A stretch of 64,000 bases of DNA from Rhodanobacter denitrificans (GTDB lineage Bacteria > Pseudomonadota > Gammaproteobacteria > Xanthomonadales > Rhodanobacteraceae). Shown here in pieces: positions 7,985 through 16,742 of this stretch. The notes beneath the pieces are model-generated. The model had not been told where the DNA came from. It saw nothing but the letters and a program-made list of their open reading frames with translations, and searched no databases. Location: assembly GCF_000230695.2 (NCBI RefSeq), contig NC_020541.1, positions 1,426,001 through 1,490,000 of the forward strand, in the 5' to 3' direction. Position 1 is the stretch's first letter, and each line of letters starts with the position of its first letter. The position numbers and the translations under genes were made by a program.

Positions 7985-8914
7985 TCAGTCGACCATGCCG
8001 TGGCTTTCGGCGGTGCCGAGCAGTTCGGGCTGCGTGGTGGCGCGTGCCCGCCGGTTCAGCAGCGGGTGCATGAACACCGCGGCCAGGATCACCGCCACGC
8101 CGGCGTAGAACCAGCCGTCCAGTTCATGCTGCTCGCCCAGCAGCACGATCGCCAGCATGATCGCGTAGACCGGCTCCAGGTTGGTCACCATCTGCGTGCC
8201 GAACGCGCTCATGTGGCGCAGCGCCACCAGCGCCAGCGTGAACGGCAACAGGGTGCAGCCGAACGACAGCGCCAGCAGCAACAGCGCATCGTGCGTGTCC
8301 GGCAGCATGAAGGCGGGGCCGGCATGCGGAATGAATGGCGCGAGCAGGGTGAGGAAGACGGTGCCGGTGCCCAGCTCGATGAAGGTCACCGTGAGCGGGT
8401 CGCCGTGCTCGACCAGCCGCTTGTTGAGCGAGCCGAAGAACGCCACGAACAGCGCCGACAGCACGCCCACCGCGATCCCCGCGCGCATGTCGTGCGGCAC
8501 GCCGCCCACCACCATCATCACGCCCGGCACCACCGCCGCGCCGATCAGCAGCTCGCGCGGGTCGAACCTGCGCTTGGCGATCCACGGTTCGATGAAAGCC
8601 AGGAACACCGGCCCCAGCGCGATGCAGGTGGCGCCGACCGAGGCGTTCGACAGCTTGATCGCCGCGTAGAAAGTCAGCCAGTGCAGCGACACCAGCACGC
8701 CGATGCCGGCATACGCCCAGATCAGCCGCGCCGGCATCGCGCGCAAGCCGCGCCAGACCCGCGGCATCAGCAGCAGCGCCGCCACCACCAGCAGCATGCG
8801 CCACCACACCAGCGGCAACGCGGGCAGCGTGATCAACTTGCCGAGGATCGCGGTGAAGCCCCACAGCAACACGCAGAAATGAATCTGCAGACGGGCCTGG
8901 TTGACGGGTTGCAT
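7985..8914 (-). CDS. DMT/EamA-family inner-membrane transporter
   Basis: This 309-residue protein has ten predicted membrane helices in two repeats of five, as in EamA drug/metabolite exporters. Characteristic stretches are FCVLLWGFTAILGKLITLPA at the N-terminus and LLPFTLALVALRHMSAFGTQ plus LEPVYAIMLAIVLLGEQ in the second repeat. Members export amino acids or metabolites; the substrate here cannot be told. No clear Shine-Dalgarno sequence precedes the ATG. The methyltransferase gene follows on the same strand. Confidence 0.88.
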   Translation of the reverse strand: MQPVNQARLQIHFCVLLWGFTAILGKLITLPALPLVWWRMLLVVAALLLMPRVWRGLRAMPARLIWAYAGIGVLVSLHWLTFYAAIKLSNASVGATCIALGPVFLAFIEPWIAKRRFDPRELLIGAAVVPGVMMVVGGVPHDMRAGIAVGVLSALFVAFFGSLNKRLVEHGDPLTVTFIELGTGTVFLTLLAPFIPHAGPAFMLPDTHDALLLLALSFGCTLLPFTLALVALRHMSAFGTQMVTNLEPVYAIMLAIVLLGEQHELDGWFYAGVAVILAAVFMHPLLNRRARATTQPELLGTAESHGMVD

Positions 8915-8979
8915 GGGGGTCGCACGAGGAGGAGTGCCGTCATTCTAGCGCCGGTCATCGTTGGCGACGTGCCTGATGC

Positions 8980-11127
8980 TTACTTCTTCGCCGCCGGTTT
9001 GCTCGCCGGTATCACCTTGCCGGAGCTGCGCAACTGCTGCAGCACGGCACGACAGGTGTTGTCGCCGTCGTCGCCGTGGCTGGGTGCGACCAGGGCGAGC
9101 AGGGCGGCCGGCGCGGCGACCGTACCGAGAGCGACGGCGCCGGCGCCGCGCGCCAGCAGCGGGCCGGCGTGCACGCCGACGTCCGGGTTCTTCAGCGTGC
9201 CACGCACGTACAGCGGCGAGCGCAGCGAGAACACACGGAAGCCTTTGGTGTGCGGTTTCACGTCCAGGTCGAGTTTTTCGTTGGCGAAGTTCACCGTGCC
9301 GGTGACGTTGATCAGCGCATCGTCGGTGTCGAACACGAACAGGCGCATGTCGAACAGGCCGTTGCTGGCGGCCATGTCGGCGGCCGCGCAGTTGATCTGC
9401 ACGGTCTTGTCACCGAACAGCTTGCCGATGACGATGTTGCCGACGTTGAGGCCGGCGGTTTCCAGCAGGGTCTTGCTGATCGCACCGTCGTTCATCAGCA
9501 GCTTCAGCTCGCCGTTCGCGCTGCCGAGCAGGGCGGCGATGGAATTGCCCTGCGCATCGAGCGCGGCGTCGCCGTTGATCTCGCCGAAGCTGGTGCGCAT
9601 CGGTTCGAAGGTCGGGAACAGCTGCTTGAGCCTGAGATGGCGCGCATCGAGCTTGAGCAGGCCGCGCATCGGTGTGCGGCTGCCGTCGAGGGTGATGTTG
9701 CTGCGCACGGTGCCGCCGGCCAGCCCGAAGCTCAGCGGGTCCAGGTACAGGGCGCCGTTGTTCATGACCAGATGGGTGGCGAGCGAGTCGATCGGCAGCG
9801 CCGCGCCGCGCACGATGCGCGCGCCGCTGAAGCTCACATCCGCATCCATCGCCTGCCAGCGCTCGGTGCGGAACGGTTCGACCGGCAGCAGCTTGTCGGC
9901 TGGCTGCGGCGTGGCGTCGCCGCGCTGCATTTTTCCGGCGTTGGCATCGGCGCCGATCAGCGGTGCCAGGTCGGCGAATTGCAGCAGCTTCGAGTGTACG
10001 TCGCCGCTCAACTTGGGGTGCTTGCCGCCGGTGACGAAGACCAGGTTGCCGGCCAGGTCGCTGCCGCCGACGCGGCCGCGGAAGTCCTGGTAGCTGTAAC
10101 GGCTGCCGCCGCGATGCAGTGCGGCCTTCAGATGGCCTTCGGTGGCGTAGGGTGGCGTGTCGGGCAGGGTGAGGCCGGTGAGCGGATACAGCTTGGCCAT
10201 GCTGGAGCCGGAGAACCACAGGCGCACGTCCAGCGCGCCCAGGTGCAGCGGATCGGTCAGCGTGCCCACGAGGGCGATGCGGCTGTCGCCGATACGCAGG
10301 TCGGCCTGCAGCGGGAACGGCCTGGTCGTATCCTGCAGCGCCAGCACGGCGCCGGTGCGGCCCTTGCCGGTAAGCGGACTGCCCTGGTAGCTGCCTTCGG
10401 CGGTCCAGCTGAACTGGTAGGTCGTCGATGCCGTAACCTGGCCGACCCGTTCCGGCGTGGCGTTGCCGCCGGCCATGGCCTTCTTCGCCGCGGCACCGAC
10501 CGTCTTGCCGGCCTGCTCGCGCGCATCGCTGGATTGCTGCGCCACGATCTGCTCATAGGGGATGGCTTCCTGCAGCGGCTCCACCACCAGCTTCAGCTTC
10601 ACCCGGTTGGCGGCATCGTCGAGAGTGATCAGGCCCTGGTCGAAACCGATCGTGCCCAGCTGCAGCTTCCAGGCGGAGGGTGCGGTGTTTTCCGGCGGCG
10701 CGAAATCCCAGCTGGCGCGCCCCGACTTGTCGCGCTCCAGGTCGGCGGTGGGGCGCACCAGCTGCAACGTGGGCACGTCGATGCGGTGCGTCAGCAGCGC
10801 CGGCAGCGACAGCCGGAAGCGCAGCGCGTCGAGGTGGGCGAACTGCGGCCGCGCGGCCCAGCCCGGGTTGGCGATGCGGATGTCGCGCGCGGTGAACTCG
10901 GGCCGCGGCAGCAGCGAGGCGAACCAGCTGCCGTGGCGATCGCGCTGCCAGTCCACGGTGAGCTCGCCATCGATCGCGAACGGGCGCCCGATCGCCTGGC
11001 TGACCTTGTCGGCGATGAACGGCTTCATGCGGTTCCAGTCGAACGTGGCGACGGCGACCAGCAGCAGCGCAAGCAGCACCAGCAGCGTGCCCGCGATCGA
11101 GCTGAGTACTTTCCGGCGGCGTTGCAT
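8980..11127 (-). CDS. AsmA-family envelope protein
   Basis: This 715-residue protein has one N-terminal membrane anchor (residues about 8-28) followed by the AsmA start FDWNRMKPFIADKVSQAIGRPF. The body is long, beta-rich and periplasmic, ending in the AsmA_2 region (residues about 500-650). It finishes with a lysine-rich tail. AsmA relatives are related to VPS13-like lipid-transfer proteins and affect outer-membrane lipid homeostasis. GGGAGTGAGGG lies directly before the ATG. It appears to be a single gene, with 65 bases to the downstream exporter gene. Confidence 0.9.
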   Translation of the reverse strand: MQRRRKVLSSIAGTLLVLLALLLVAVATFDWNRMKPFIADKVSQAIGRPFAIDGELTVDWQRDRHGSWFASLLPRPEFTARDIRIANPGWAARPQFAHLDALRFRLSLPALLTHRIDVPTLQLVRPTADLERDKSGRASWDFAPPENTAPSAWKLQLGTIGFDQGLITLDDAANRVKLKLVVEPLQEAIPYEQIVAQQSSDAREQAGKTVGAAAKKAMAGGNATPERVGQVTASTTYQFSWTAEGSYQGSPLTGKGRTGAVLALQDTTRPFPLQADLRIGDSRIALVGTLTDPLHLGALDVRLWFSGSSMAKLYPLTGLTLPDTPPYATEGHLKAALHRGGSRYSYQDFRGRVGGSDLAGNLVFVTGGKHPKLSGDVHSKLLQFADLAPLIGADANAGKMQRGDATPQPADKLLPVEPFRTERWQAMDADVSFSGARIVRGAALPIDSLATHLVMNNGALYLDPLSFGLAGGTVRSNITLDGSRTPMRGLLKLDARHLRLKQLFPTFEPMRTSFGEINGDAALDAQGNSIAALLGSANGELKLLMNDGAISKTLLETAGLNVGNIVIGKLFGDKTVQINCAAADMAASNGLFDMRLFVFDTDDALINVTGTVNFANEKLDLDVKPHTKGFRVFSLRSPLYVRGTLKNPDVGVHAGPLLARGAGAVALGTVAAPAALLALVAPSHGDDGDNTCRAVLQQLRSSGKVIPASKPAAKK

Positions 11128-11280
11128 CCCTCACTCCCGCGGCGGTGGGCCCGCGCGTCGCCTGGACGCGTCGAAGCATCGCCGCCAGTGATAGCCGCAG
11201 CGATGCATAGGCAGTGTCGTGATGGTCGACGGCTTTCAGACCCCGTTCACGCGCACTGGCCGGGCAGTTCCCGCGGCGGC

Positions 11281-11874
11281 TCAGGCGGCGACCTGGCTCT
11301 CCGCCCGCCGGCTGATGCAGTACACCGCCGCCGGCGGCAGGTTGAGCAGCGCGCTGCCGACCCGGTGGGCCTGCAGTTCCAGTCGCGCGAGCAGGGCCGA
11401 CGGCAGCGGGCAGCGCGGGCCGTAGGTGAACTGGTAGAACATGCCGCCGCTGCGCAGCTGGCGCTCGAACACGCCCTGCACGATCGCTGCGACCTGGGCC
11501 GGCGGCATCGACAGCAGCGGCAGGCCGCTGACCACGGCACAGGCGCGCTCGTCGCCGAACAGCGGTGCGGTATCGCCGAGCCGGGCCGCGTCCATGCGCA
11601 GGATGGTCGCCTGCGGATAGCGCCGGCTCAGTGCATCGGCGAAATGCGGGTCGGCCTCAATCAAGGCCAGCCGGTGCAGCGGCACGCCGCGCGCCAGCAG
11701 GGCACGGGTCAGCGCGCCGGTGCCGGGGCCCAGTTCGATCACCGGGCCGTCCAGCGCACCGACCCGGCTGGTCATCAGCCGCGCCAGCGCGGCGCCGGAC
11801 GGCGTTACCGCGCCGATCCCGCGCGGGTCGCGCAGCCAGGCACGCAGGAAGGCCAGGGTATCGTTCAATGGCAT
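11281..11874 (-). CDS. Phospholipid N-methyltransferase-like protein
   Basis: This protein of about 197 residues matches the PmtA/KsgA-like Rossmann methyltransferases. SAM motif I is VIELGPGTGALTRALLARG, and LALIEADPHFADALSRRYP carries the acidic residue that contacts the ribose. The pattern FLRAWLRDPRGIGAVTPSGAA at the start is typical of bacterial phosphatidylethanolamine N-methyltransferases, and the post-motif II region VVSGLPLLSMPP also fits. I place the start at the ATG 11874; an upstream TTG at 11928 would add 18 residues without conservation. The gene stands alone between AsmA and the cyclophilin gene. Confidence 0.8.
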   Translation of the reverse strand: MPLNDTLAFLRAWLRDPRGIGAVTPSGAALARLMTSRVGALDGPVIELGPGTGALTRALLARGVPLHRLALIEADPHFADALSRRYPQATILRMDAARLGDTAPLFGDERACAVVSGLPLLSMPPAQVAAIVQGVFERQLRSGGMFYQFTYGPRCPLPSALLARLELQAHRVGSALLNLPPAAVYCISRRAESQVAA

Positions 11875-11952
11875 GCAGTGGTTTCCGCGCTCGGCTGGAG
11901 ATGCAAGGTAACCGACGCGGGTGAACAAAATGTTTGCGGCGACGCGGCGGCC

Positions 11953-12891
11953 TCAATGCGCCGGTTTCGCCTCGCGCACCGGCACGTCGATGCTGCACAG
12001 GTCGACCTTGCCGGCCGGCCGGGCATAGAACGCGTTGTGGCCGTTGCGTTTCGCCTCGACCAGTGCGGCAAAGCTGGCGCTGTCGGTGCGCAGCACCTCG
12101 ATCGCCGGGCGATCCTTCGCCGGGAGGTCGGCGGCCAGGCGTACCGATTCGATGGTGATGCGTTGCGCCGGCTTCGCGTAGAAGCCCATCGGTTCCGGCC
12201 CGCGCGGCAGGCCGGACAAGAGCGGCATGCCTTCCAGCACCCGGCCGGCCACGGCGAGGTTGCGATCCAGCCGGCGCGGCGCCTGGCCGATCACCGCGTA
12301 CAGCGAACTGCCGCTGCCGGTTTCCGGCGCCACGTCGCGCGCCACGCCGACCATGCCGTAGCAGTGCGCCAGCCACTGCTGCCCGGCGGCGGGGTCGCGC
12401 GCCACCGGGAAGCCCTCGCTGAAGCCGACCTCGGGCGCGTACACGTCGCCGTCCGGCAGCGGCGTCCACGCCAGCTTCGGGTCGATCGCACGGGTGAATT
12501 CCGGCAGCAGCGTCTTGCTGGCCTTGCCCAGCGAACGGAGCTTGCTCTTGTCGCCGTTGTCGTCGTCGTTCGGGTCGCCCCATTGGGTGACGAAATTGTC
12601 CTGCACGCGGATGATCGCCAGCCCGTCGAAATAATGCCCACGCACCAGGGTGCGGATGTTCGCCGCGTGCAGCGGGGTGAAGTCCGGCGCCAGCTCGATC
12701 ACCACGCCTCCGGTCGGCAGTTGCATGATTATCAGGTTCTGCGGGTCCGGCGTGCGCCACTCGACTGGCGTCGACTTGGCCAGGATCTCTTTCGTGGTCG
12801 GCGTGGGCTTGGCCTGCCCATCGGCGAGGGCAGGCAGTGCCAGCAGGCTGCTGGTCAGCGCGAGTGCGGCGATGAGGTGGCGGCTAAGCAT
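11953..12891 (-). CDS. Exported cyclophilin-type peptidyl-prolyl isomerase
   Basis: This 312-residue protein has a signal peptide (HLIAALALTSSLLALPALA) and a cyclophilin fold from about residue 45. Recognisable elements are GGVVIELAPDFTPLHAANIR, HYFDGLAIIRVQDNFVTQWG and the later VGVARD region. It should act as a prolyl isomerase or chaperone in the periplasm. It is about twice the length of E. coli PpiA, owing to an insert after the QWGDPN motif and a C-terminal extension of about 80 residues. The start at 12891 is set by the signal peptide; the frame upstream has no support. Confidence 0.88.
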   Translation of the reverse strand: MLSRHLIAALALTSSLLALPALADGQAKPTPTTKEILAKSTPVEWRTPDPQNLIIMQLPTGGVVIELAPDFTPLHAANIRTLVRGHYFDGLAIIRVQDNFVTQWGDPNDDDNGDKSKLRSLGKASKTLLPEFTRAIDPKLAWTPLPDGDVYAPEVGFSEGFPVARDPAAGQQWLAHCYGMVGVARDVAPETGSGSSLYAVIGQAPRRLDRNLAVAGRVLEGMPLLSGLPRGPEPMGFYAKPAQRITIESVRLAADLPAKDRPAIEVLRTDSASFAALVEAKRNGHNAFYARPAGKVDLCSIDVPVREAKPAH

Positions 12892-13118
12892 GGCATTCCC
12901 CTGGTCAACGAATGGACAAGGGCTGCAACTTAGCAGAGTGCGGCTGGGGCATGACGCCAAAGTGCATGCCGGCGCGAAGACCGAGGCCCGTGCGACGGGG
13001 AAATGCCCTGTGCCCACTTCGCCAGACCACGGACAGCAAAGCATTGTGTGTCGTGGCCGGATCAAATACTCGCCAACGCACAGCAAGTGCGGACCGTGGG
13101 GTGTTGGCGAGCGGTTTG

Positions 13119-13145
13119 GCGATCTGCGGCAACGCCGCAGATCGC
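13119..13145 (-). terminator. 12-bp perfect hairpin downstream of the truncated haemoglobin gene
   Basis: GCGATCTGCGGC at 13119-13130 pairs perfectly with 13134-13145 around a 3-base AAC loop. It lies 15 bases past the stop codon of the minus-strand haemoglobin gene. There is no T-run on either strand, so it may stabilise the transcript end rather than act as a classic intrinsic terminator. The rest of the 269-bp gap (12892-13160) shows no gene. Confidence 0.4.
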
Positions 13146-13160
13146 ATCGGGAACACCCGG

Positions 13161-13652
13161 TTACCTGGTGATGATCACGTGGTGCATCGGCGCCAGTTTT
13201 GCCAGCAGCTTGTTCTGCGCACGGAACGGGACCCCGTGCTTGTTCATCGCCGTCTGCAGGTCTTCTACCAGCGCGTTGAAATTCGTGCGGTTCACGCCCA
13301 TGCCCTTGTGTACCGAGGCCATGTCGCGCCCGGTATAGGTGCATGGTCCGTCGAGGATCACGCAGAACTGGTCGACGAGCTCTTTCTTGATGTGCTCGCG
13401 GTCGGCGTTGGCGAAGAATGGTCGGGTGACCGGGTCGGCCATCAGGTTGTCCATGAAATCGTTCACCAGCGTGACGAGCCCGGGTTTGCCGCCGAACTCG
13501 TCGAAGACCGGTTTGAGCGCCGGGTCGCGTGGAGCCGAGGCGGCCTCCGTGGTGGACTGGTCCGACTTGGCGGGCGCATCCTGCGCGAGGGCGTGATGGC
13601 TGATCAGCAGGCCGGCGGTTAGCGCGGCGGCGGCAAGGGAATGCTTGAGCAT
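13161..13652 (-). CDS. Exported group 1 truncated haemoglobin
   Basis: This 163-residue protein has a signal peptide (SLAAAALTAGLLISHHALA), a short linker and a truncated-globin domain of about 115 residues. The domain includes VFDEFGGKPGLVTLVNDFMD, FCVILDGPCTYTGRDMASVH and the final MHHVIITR. The histidine of DMASVHKGMG is the likely proximal haem ligand. Export of a trHbN-type globin to the periplasm is uncommon and suggests nitric oxide or oxygen chemistry there. GAGGA precedes the ATG at 13652. It is 32 bases behind the DUF3034 gene and likely in its operon. Confidence 0.88.
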   Translation of the reverse strand: MLKHSLAAAALTAGLLISHHALAQDAPAKSDQSTTEAASAPRDPALKPVFDEFGGKPGLVTLVNDFMDNLMADPVTRPFFANADREHIKKELVDQFCVILDGPCTYTGRDMASVHKGMGVNRTNFNALVEDLQTAMNKHGVPFRAQNKLLAKLAPMHHVIITR

Positions 13653-13684
13653 GGGCTTGATCCTCGTATCGGATGATGGGGTCG

Positions 13685-14596
13685 TCAGAAGCCGACCTGC
13701 ACGGACGCGTACAGGCCGCGCTGGTTGTCCTTGATCACGATGTTGCCGAGGTTGGCGTAGGCCAGCGTCAGCGAGACGTGCTTGGTCGGCGCCCACGCGA
13801 CGAAGGCGTCGTACCAGTCGTTTTCCTTGGCGATGCCGAGGTTGTTCGGCTTCTGGCGGTATTCCGCGCCGATGGCCCAGTTGCGGCTGAGCAGGTAGGC
13901 GACCGAACCTTCGAATTCGGCCTGGTAGCTGTCGTGCTTGTCGCCTCCGAAGCCGAGGATGCCGATCTGGTTCGCCTTGGTGAAGCGCAGCGTGGCGTTC
14001 AGCAGCAGGCTCTGCGACAGGAACAGCTTGGTCGCGCTGACGTAGTAATCGGTGCCTTGCGAACGCTTGGCGCCGACGAACTTCACCACGGCGTCCTGGT
14101 TGTTCTTCTTGTACTGCATGCCGACGGACACCTGCGGCACCCAGCTGTCCTGGTCGAGCACGGCGTCGCCGAACAGCCGCACCTTTGCGCCGAGCACGTT
14201 CTGCCTGAAGGTGAAGCCGTTGCCAAGCCCCAGCAGGCCGCCCACCTTCTCGGTGTCGAAGCGTTGCTGCGCGAACGAAATTTCCACCCGGTCATACAGC
14301 CCGACCATCACGCCGGCGTCGTCGAGGTGGTAGTCCTGCGCGTTCACGCGGGTGTAGAACGCGTTGGCGCCGATCTGGTCATTGGTGCCGTAGCCGCCGA
14401 TCAGCGCCCATGGCGTGAGGCCGCCGCCTGCGGCGCCGCCGATTTCCGAGACGCCGCCGGTGAGCAGCAGCTTGCCGCTGACACCGGCCGGCGTGCTCGA
14501 GCCGCCGTCGTCCGCGGCGGCCGTCAGCGAAACCAGTGCGCCGGCCAGCACGAGCCCACCGAGCGCGATTGCCCGGTTCATACGATGCTTGTACAT
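13685..14596 (-). CDS. DUF3034 outer-membrane-like protein
   Basis: This 303-residue protein has a signal peptide (AIALGGLVLAGALVSLTAAA) and then alternating beta-strand segments ending in aromatic GLYASVQVGF, consistent with an outer-membrane barrel. Phrases such as ALIGGYGTNDQIGANAFYTR and YRQKPNNLGIAKENDWYDAF match the DUF3034 family as I know it. AGGAG lies 8 bases before the ATG at 14596, which excludes the longer frame. The neighbouring haemoglobin and COG4315 genes are probably cotranscribed. Function is unknown. Confidence 0.82.
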   Translation of the reverse strand: MYKHRMNRAIALGGLVLAGALVSLTAAADDGGSSTPAGVSGKLLLTGGVSEIGGAAGGGLTPWALIGGYGTNDQIGANAFYTRVNAQDYHLDDAGVMVGLYDRVEISFAQQRFDTEKVGGLLGLGNGFTFRQNVLGAKVRLFGDAVLDQDSWVPQVSVGMQYKKNNQDAVVKFVGAKRSQGTDYYVSATKLFLSQSLLLNATLRFTKANQIGILGFGGDKHDSYQAEFEGSVAYLLSRNWAIGAEYRQKPNNLGIAKENDWYDAFVAWAPTKHVSLTLAYANLGNIVIKDNQRGLYASVQVGF

Positions 14597-14681
14597 GAAT
14601 TTCTCCTCCCGTGTCGGCGCGACACTGCGCCGCACATGCAGGTACGGGGCATCGGGGCGGGCGGATGCAGCGCGACGATCA

Positions 14682-15065
14682 TCAATGCATCAGGGCGATG
14701 TGCCAGGTGCCGTTGATGCCATCCCCGCGTTGGTCGCCAGGCTTCGCGTCACCCGCATAGCGGTACAGCGGATGGCCTTTGAACGCCCACTGCAGGCTGT
14801 GGTCGGGGCGTGCGGTCACGCTGAAGCCTTCGCTCGCCGTCACGTTGGCGTCGGCCGCATAGGGCGGCCACAGGCTGGCGCATGGACCGCTGCATTCGCT
14901 GCGCCCGCTGTCGCCGTCGGCATCGAAGACATACAGCGTCATGCCACGGGCGCCGACAAGCTGGTGCTGCGCATTGGCGGTCGGCGGCGGCTGGGCGGCC
15001 ATTGCGAGCGCCATCATCATGGCGCCGACGACCAGCCAACCTGAGAGGAACAATGAACGTTTCAT
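14682..15065 (-). CDS. Exported COG4315-type repeat protein
   Basis: This 127-residue protein has an N-terminal signal peptide (LSGWLVVGAMMMALAMAA) and two short repeats of the secreted COG4315 family. The first is GMTLYVFDADGDSGRSECSG with CASLWPPY. The second is HPLYRYAGDAKPGDQRGDG. Homologues are lipoproteins or periplasmic proteins of unknown role; this one has no lipobox. GGAG precedes the ATG. It is the first gene of a three-gene minus-strand group with the DUF3034 protein and the truncated haemoglobin (85- and 32-base gaps). Confidence 0.83.
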   Translation of the reverse strand: MKRSLFLSGWLVVGAMMMALAMAAQPPPTANAQHQLVGARGMTLYVFDADGDSGRSECSGPCASLWPPYAADANVTASEGFSVTARPDHSLQWAFKGHPLYRYAGDAKPGDQRGDGINGTWHIALMH

Positions 15066-15410
15066 GGCGATACTCCGCGAGTGGATGGAAATGCCGGCTT
15101 CAGCGCAGATACGCAGCCCGTGTCTCCGCGGATGCGGCATCCGTGGCGTTTTTCATGGACTCGACCCGGCCGCTTGCCACTGTTGCGGCAGCTTGCGCAG
15201 CTTCGACACGTCGCAGTCGAGCGGCTCGACGCGCGCGACCATTGGGAAGGACGCCAAAGCTGGTGCGAGTCCGGGAAATCAGAGGGGCGTACGGAGTTCT
15301 GATGCGCGGGGTGTCGTGCCAAGTGGCCGGTTGGCCAAGGCATGACTTAAGGCCCATGCACTAGTGTCAAGTTCGTACTACAGTTCACTCAACGCCATGC
15401 GGCAGTACGG
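15066..15410. other. 345-bp intergenic region between divergent genes
   Basis: No gene is supported here. The left part carries the ribosome site of the COG4315 gene on the minus strand. The right end, before the PadR gene, is more A/T-rich and holds TAGT at 15362 and ACTA at 15377 as a possible inverted half-site pair, plus a direct repeat of AGTTC (15370 and 15382). An autoregulatory PadR site is plausible but unproven. Confidence 0.4.
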
Positions 15411-15785
15411 GTGAGCGACGTGGATGACAGCGCCAGCCAGTTGAAGAAGTTCCAGAAGGAGCTTTCCAGCGGCACCGTGTCGCTGGTGCTGCTGGCAGTG
15501 CTGGGGCAGTCGCGCCAGCCGATGTACGGCTACCAGATCGCCAAGCGGCTGGAAGAGGTGGGCGAAGGCGTGCTGGCCGGCAAGCAGAGCGCGCTGTATC
15601 CGGTGCTGCGCAACCTGGAGGCGGCCGGCCTGCTGGCCAGCGAGGTCGAGCCCTCCGTCAGCGGGCCGCCGCGCCGCTATTACCGCATCACCAAACCGGG
15701 GCGCGAGGTATTGCGCGAATGGGTCGCCGCGTGGAACGCCACCCGCGATTCCGTCGATAACGTCTTGCAAGGAGGGGTGTCATGA
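15411..15785 (+). CDS. PadR-family transcriptional regulator
   Basis: This 124-residue winged-helix protein has the PadR core LLAVLGQSRQPMYGYQIAKRL and SALYPVLRNLEAAGLLASEV, followed by RRYYRITKPGREVLREW of the wing. The start is GTG at 15411; no in-frame ATG gives a better fit. The stop overlaps the ATG of the next gene by 4 bases, so the regulator and the membrane sensor are translationally coupled. PadR-sensor pairs of this kind are common in envelope-stress operons. The ligand is unknown. Confidence 0.9.
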   Translation: MSDVDDSASQLKKFQKELSSGTVSLVLLAVLGQSRQPMYGYQIAKRLEEVGEGVLAGKQSALYPVLRNLEAAGLLASEVEPSVSGPPRRYYRITKPGREVLREWVAAWNATRDSVDNVLQGGVS

Positions 15786-16699
15786 ACGCGCCACGCACGA
15801 TCGCCGAATACCTTGAACAACTGCGTGCCGCGCTGCGCGGCGCCGATCCGGCGCTGATCCAGGACGCGCTGTACGACGCCGAGGAACACCTGCGCGCCGA
15901 GCTGGCCGAGCAGCCCGGCCGCAGCGAAGCGGCGATGCTGGAACACGTCGTCGGCAGCTACGGCGCGCCGGACGAGGTGGCCGAGATCTACCGCGACCAG
16001 GAGATCAGGATCCAGCGCGCGCTGCGTCCGCCGCCGCCGCCGAAGCGGCGTTCGCTGGCCGGGCGCTTCTTCGGCGTGGCCGCCGATCCGCGCACCTACG
16101 GCGCGCTGTTCTACATGCTGCTGTCGCTGGCCACCGGCATCTTCTACTTCACCTGGGCGGTGACCGGCTTGTCGCTGTCGGTGGGCTTGTCGGTGCTGAT
16201 CATCGGCCTGCCGTTCATCGTGCTGTTCTTCGGCAGCGTGCGCGTGCTGTCGCTGGTGGAGGGGCGCATCGTGGAGGCGATGCTTGGCATGCGCATGCCG
16301 CGCCGGCCGGTGTACCCGACCACCGGCATGACCCTGCTGCAGCGCATCGGCAGCATGTTCACCGACGTGCACACCTGGACCACGCTTTGCTACATGTGGC
16401 TGATGCTGCCGCTGGGCATCGTGTACTTCACGCTGGCCGTGACTTTGCTCAGCGTGTCGGTGGCCTTCATCGGCGCGCCGCTGGCGATGTTGTTCCGCGA
16501 CGACAGCTGGGTGTCCTGGCCGCGCCAGGTCACCGTGGACTGGGGTTTCGGCGCACATGTGCCGGGCTGGGGCGATGCGATCGCGATGTGCGTGATCGGC
16601 ATCGTGCTGCTGTTCGCCACCCTGCACCTGGCGCGCGGCCTCGGTCGGCTGCACGGGCATGTCGCCAAGCACATGCTGGTACCGCGCGCGGCGGATTGA
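15782..16699 (+). CDS. Membrane protein with HAAS-like start and sensor domain
   Basis: This 305-residue protein begins with an amphipathic HAAS/DUF1700-like helical region (IAEYLEQLRAALRGADPALI) that typically accompanies PadR regulators. After a proline-rich linker (PPPPPKRR) come two pairs of membrane helices (near residues 105-150 and 205-240) of the putative sensor-domain family, and a last helix near residue 265. It overlaps the PadR gene by 4 bases. It probably sits in the inner membrane and modulates the regulator, as inferred from coupling. Confidence 0.82.
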   Translation: MNAPRTIAEYLEQLRAALRGADPALIQDALYDAEEHLRAELAEQPGRSEAAMLEHVVGSYGAPDEVAEIYRDQEIRIQRALRPPPPPKRRSLAGRFFGVAADPRTYGALFYMLLSLATGIFYFTWAVTGLSLSVGLSVLIIGLPFIVLFFGSVRVLSLVEGRIVEAMLGMRMPRRPVYPTTGMTLLQRIGSMFTDVHTWTTLCYMWLMLPLGIVYFTLAVTLLSVSVAFIGAPLAMLFRDDSWVSWPRQVTVDWGFGAHVPGWGDAIAMCVIGIVLLFATLHLARGLGRLHGHVAKHMLVPRAAD

Positions 16700-16742
16700 G
16701 CGTCGCCCAGTTACCATGCGGGCTTTGCCGGACCGACCGCCG

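Noticed and set aside
7391..10093. 900-codon plus-strand frame over the methyltransferase, EamA and AsmA genes
   Set aside because: Antisense to recognisable proteins and of low-complexity composition.
11875..11928. Upstream TTG start for the phospholipid-methyltransferase-like gene
   Set aside because: The added 18 residues show no conservation and the ATG at 11874 fits the family start better.
9076..12933. Very long open frame on the plus strand opposite the AsmA, methyltransferase and cyclophilin genes
   Set aside because: It is antisense to three well-supported genes, has repetitive charged and glutamine/histidine-rich composition typical of a G/C-rich complement, and no recognisable domain.
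12892..13160. Possible small gene between the cyclophilin and haemoglobin genes
   Set aside because: No frame has good codon bias and a ribosome site; only a hairpin is clear.
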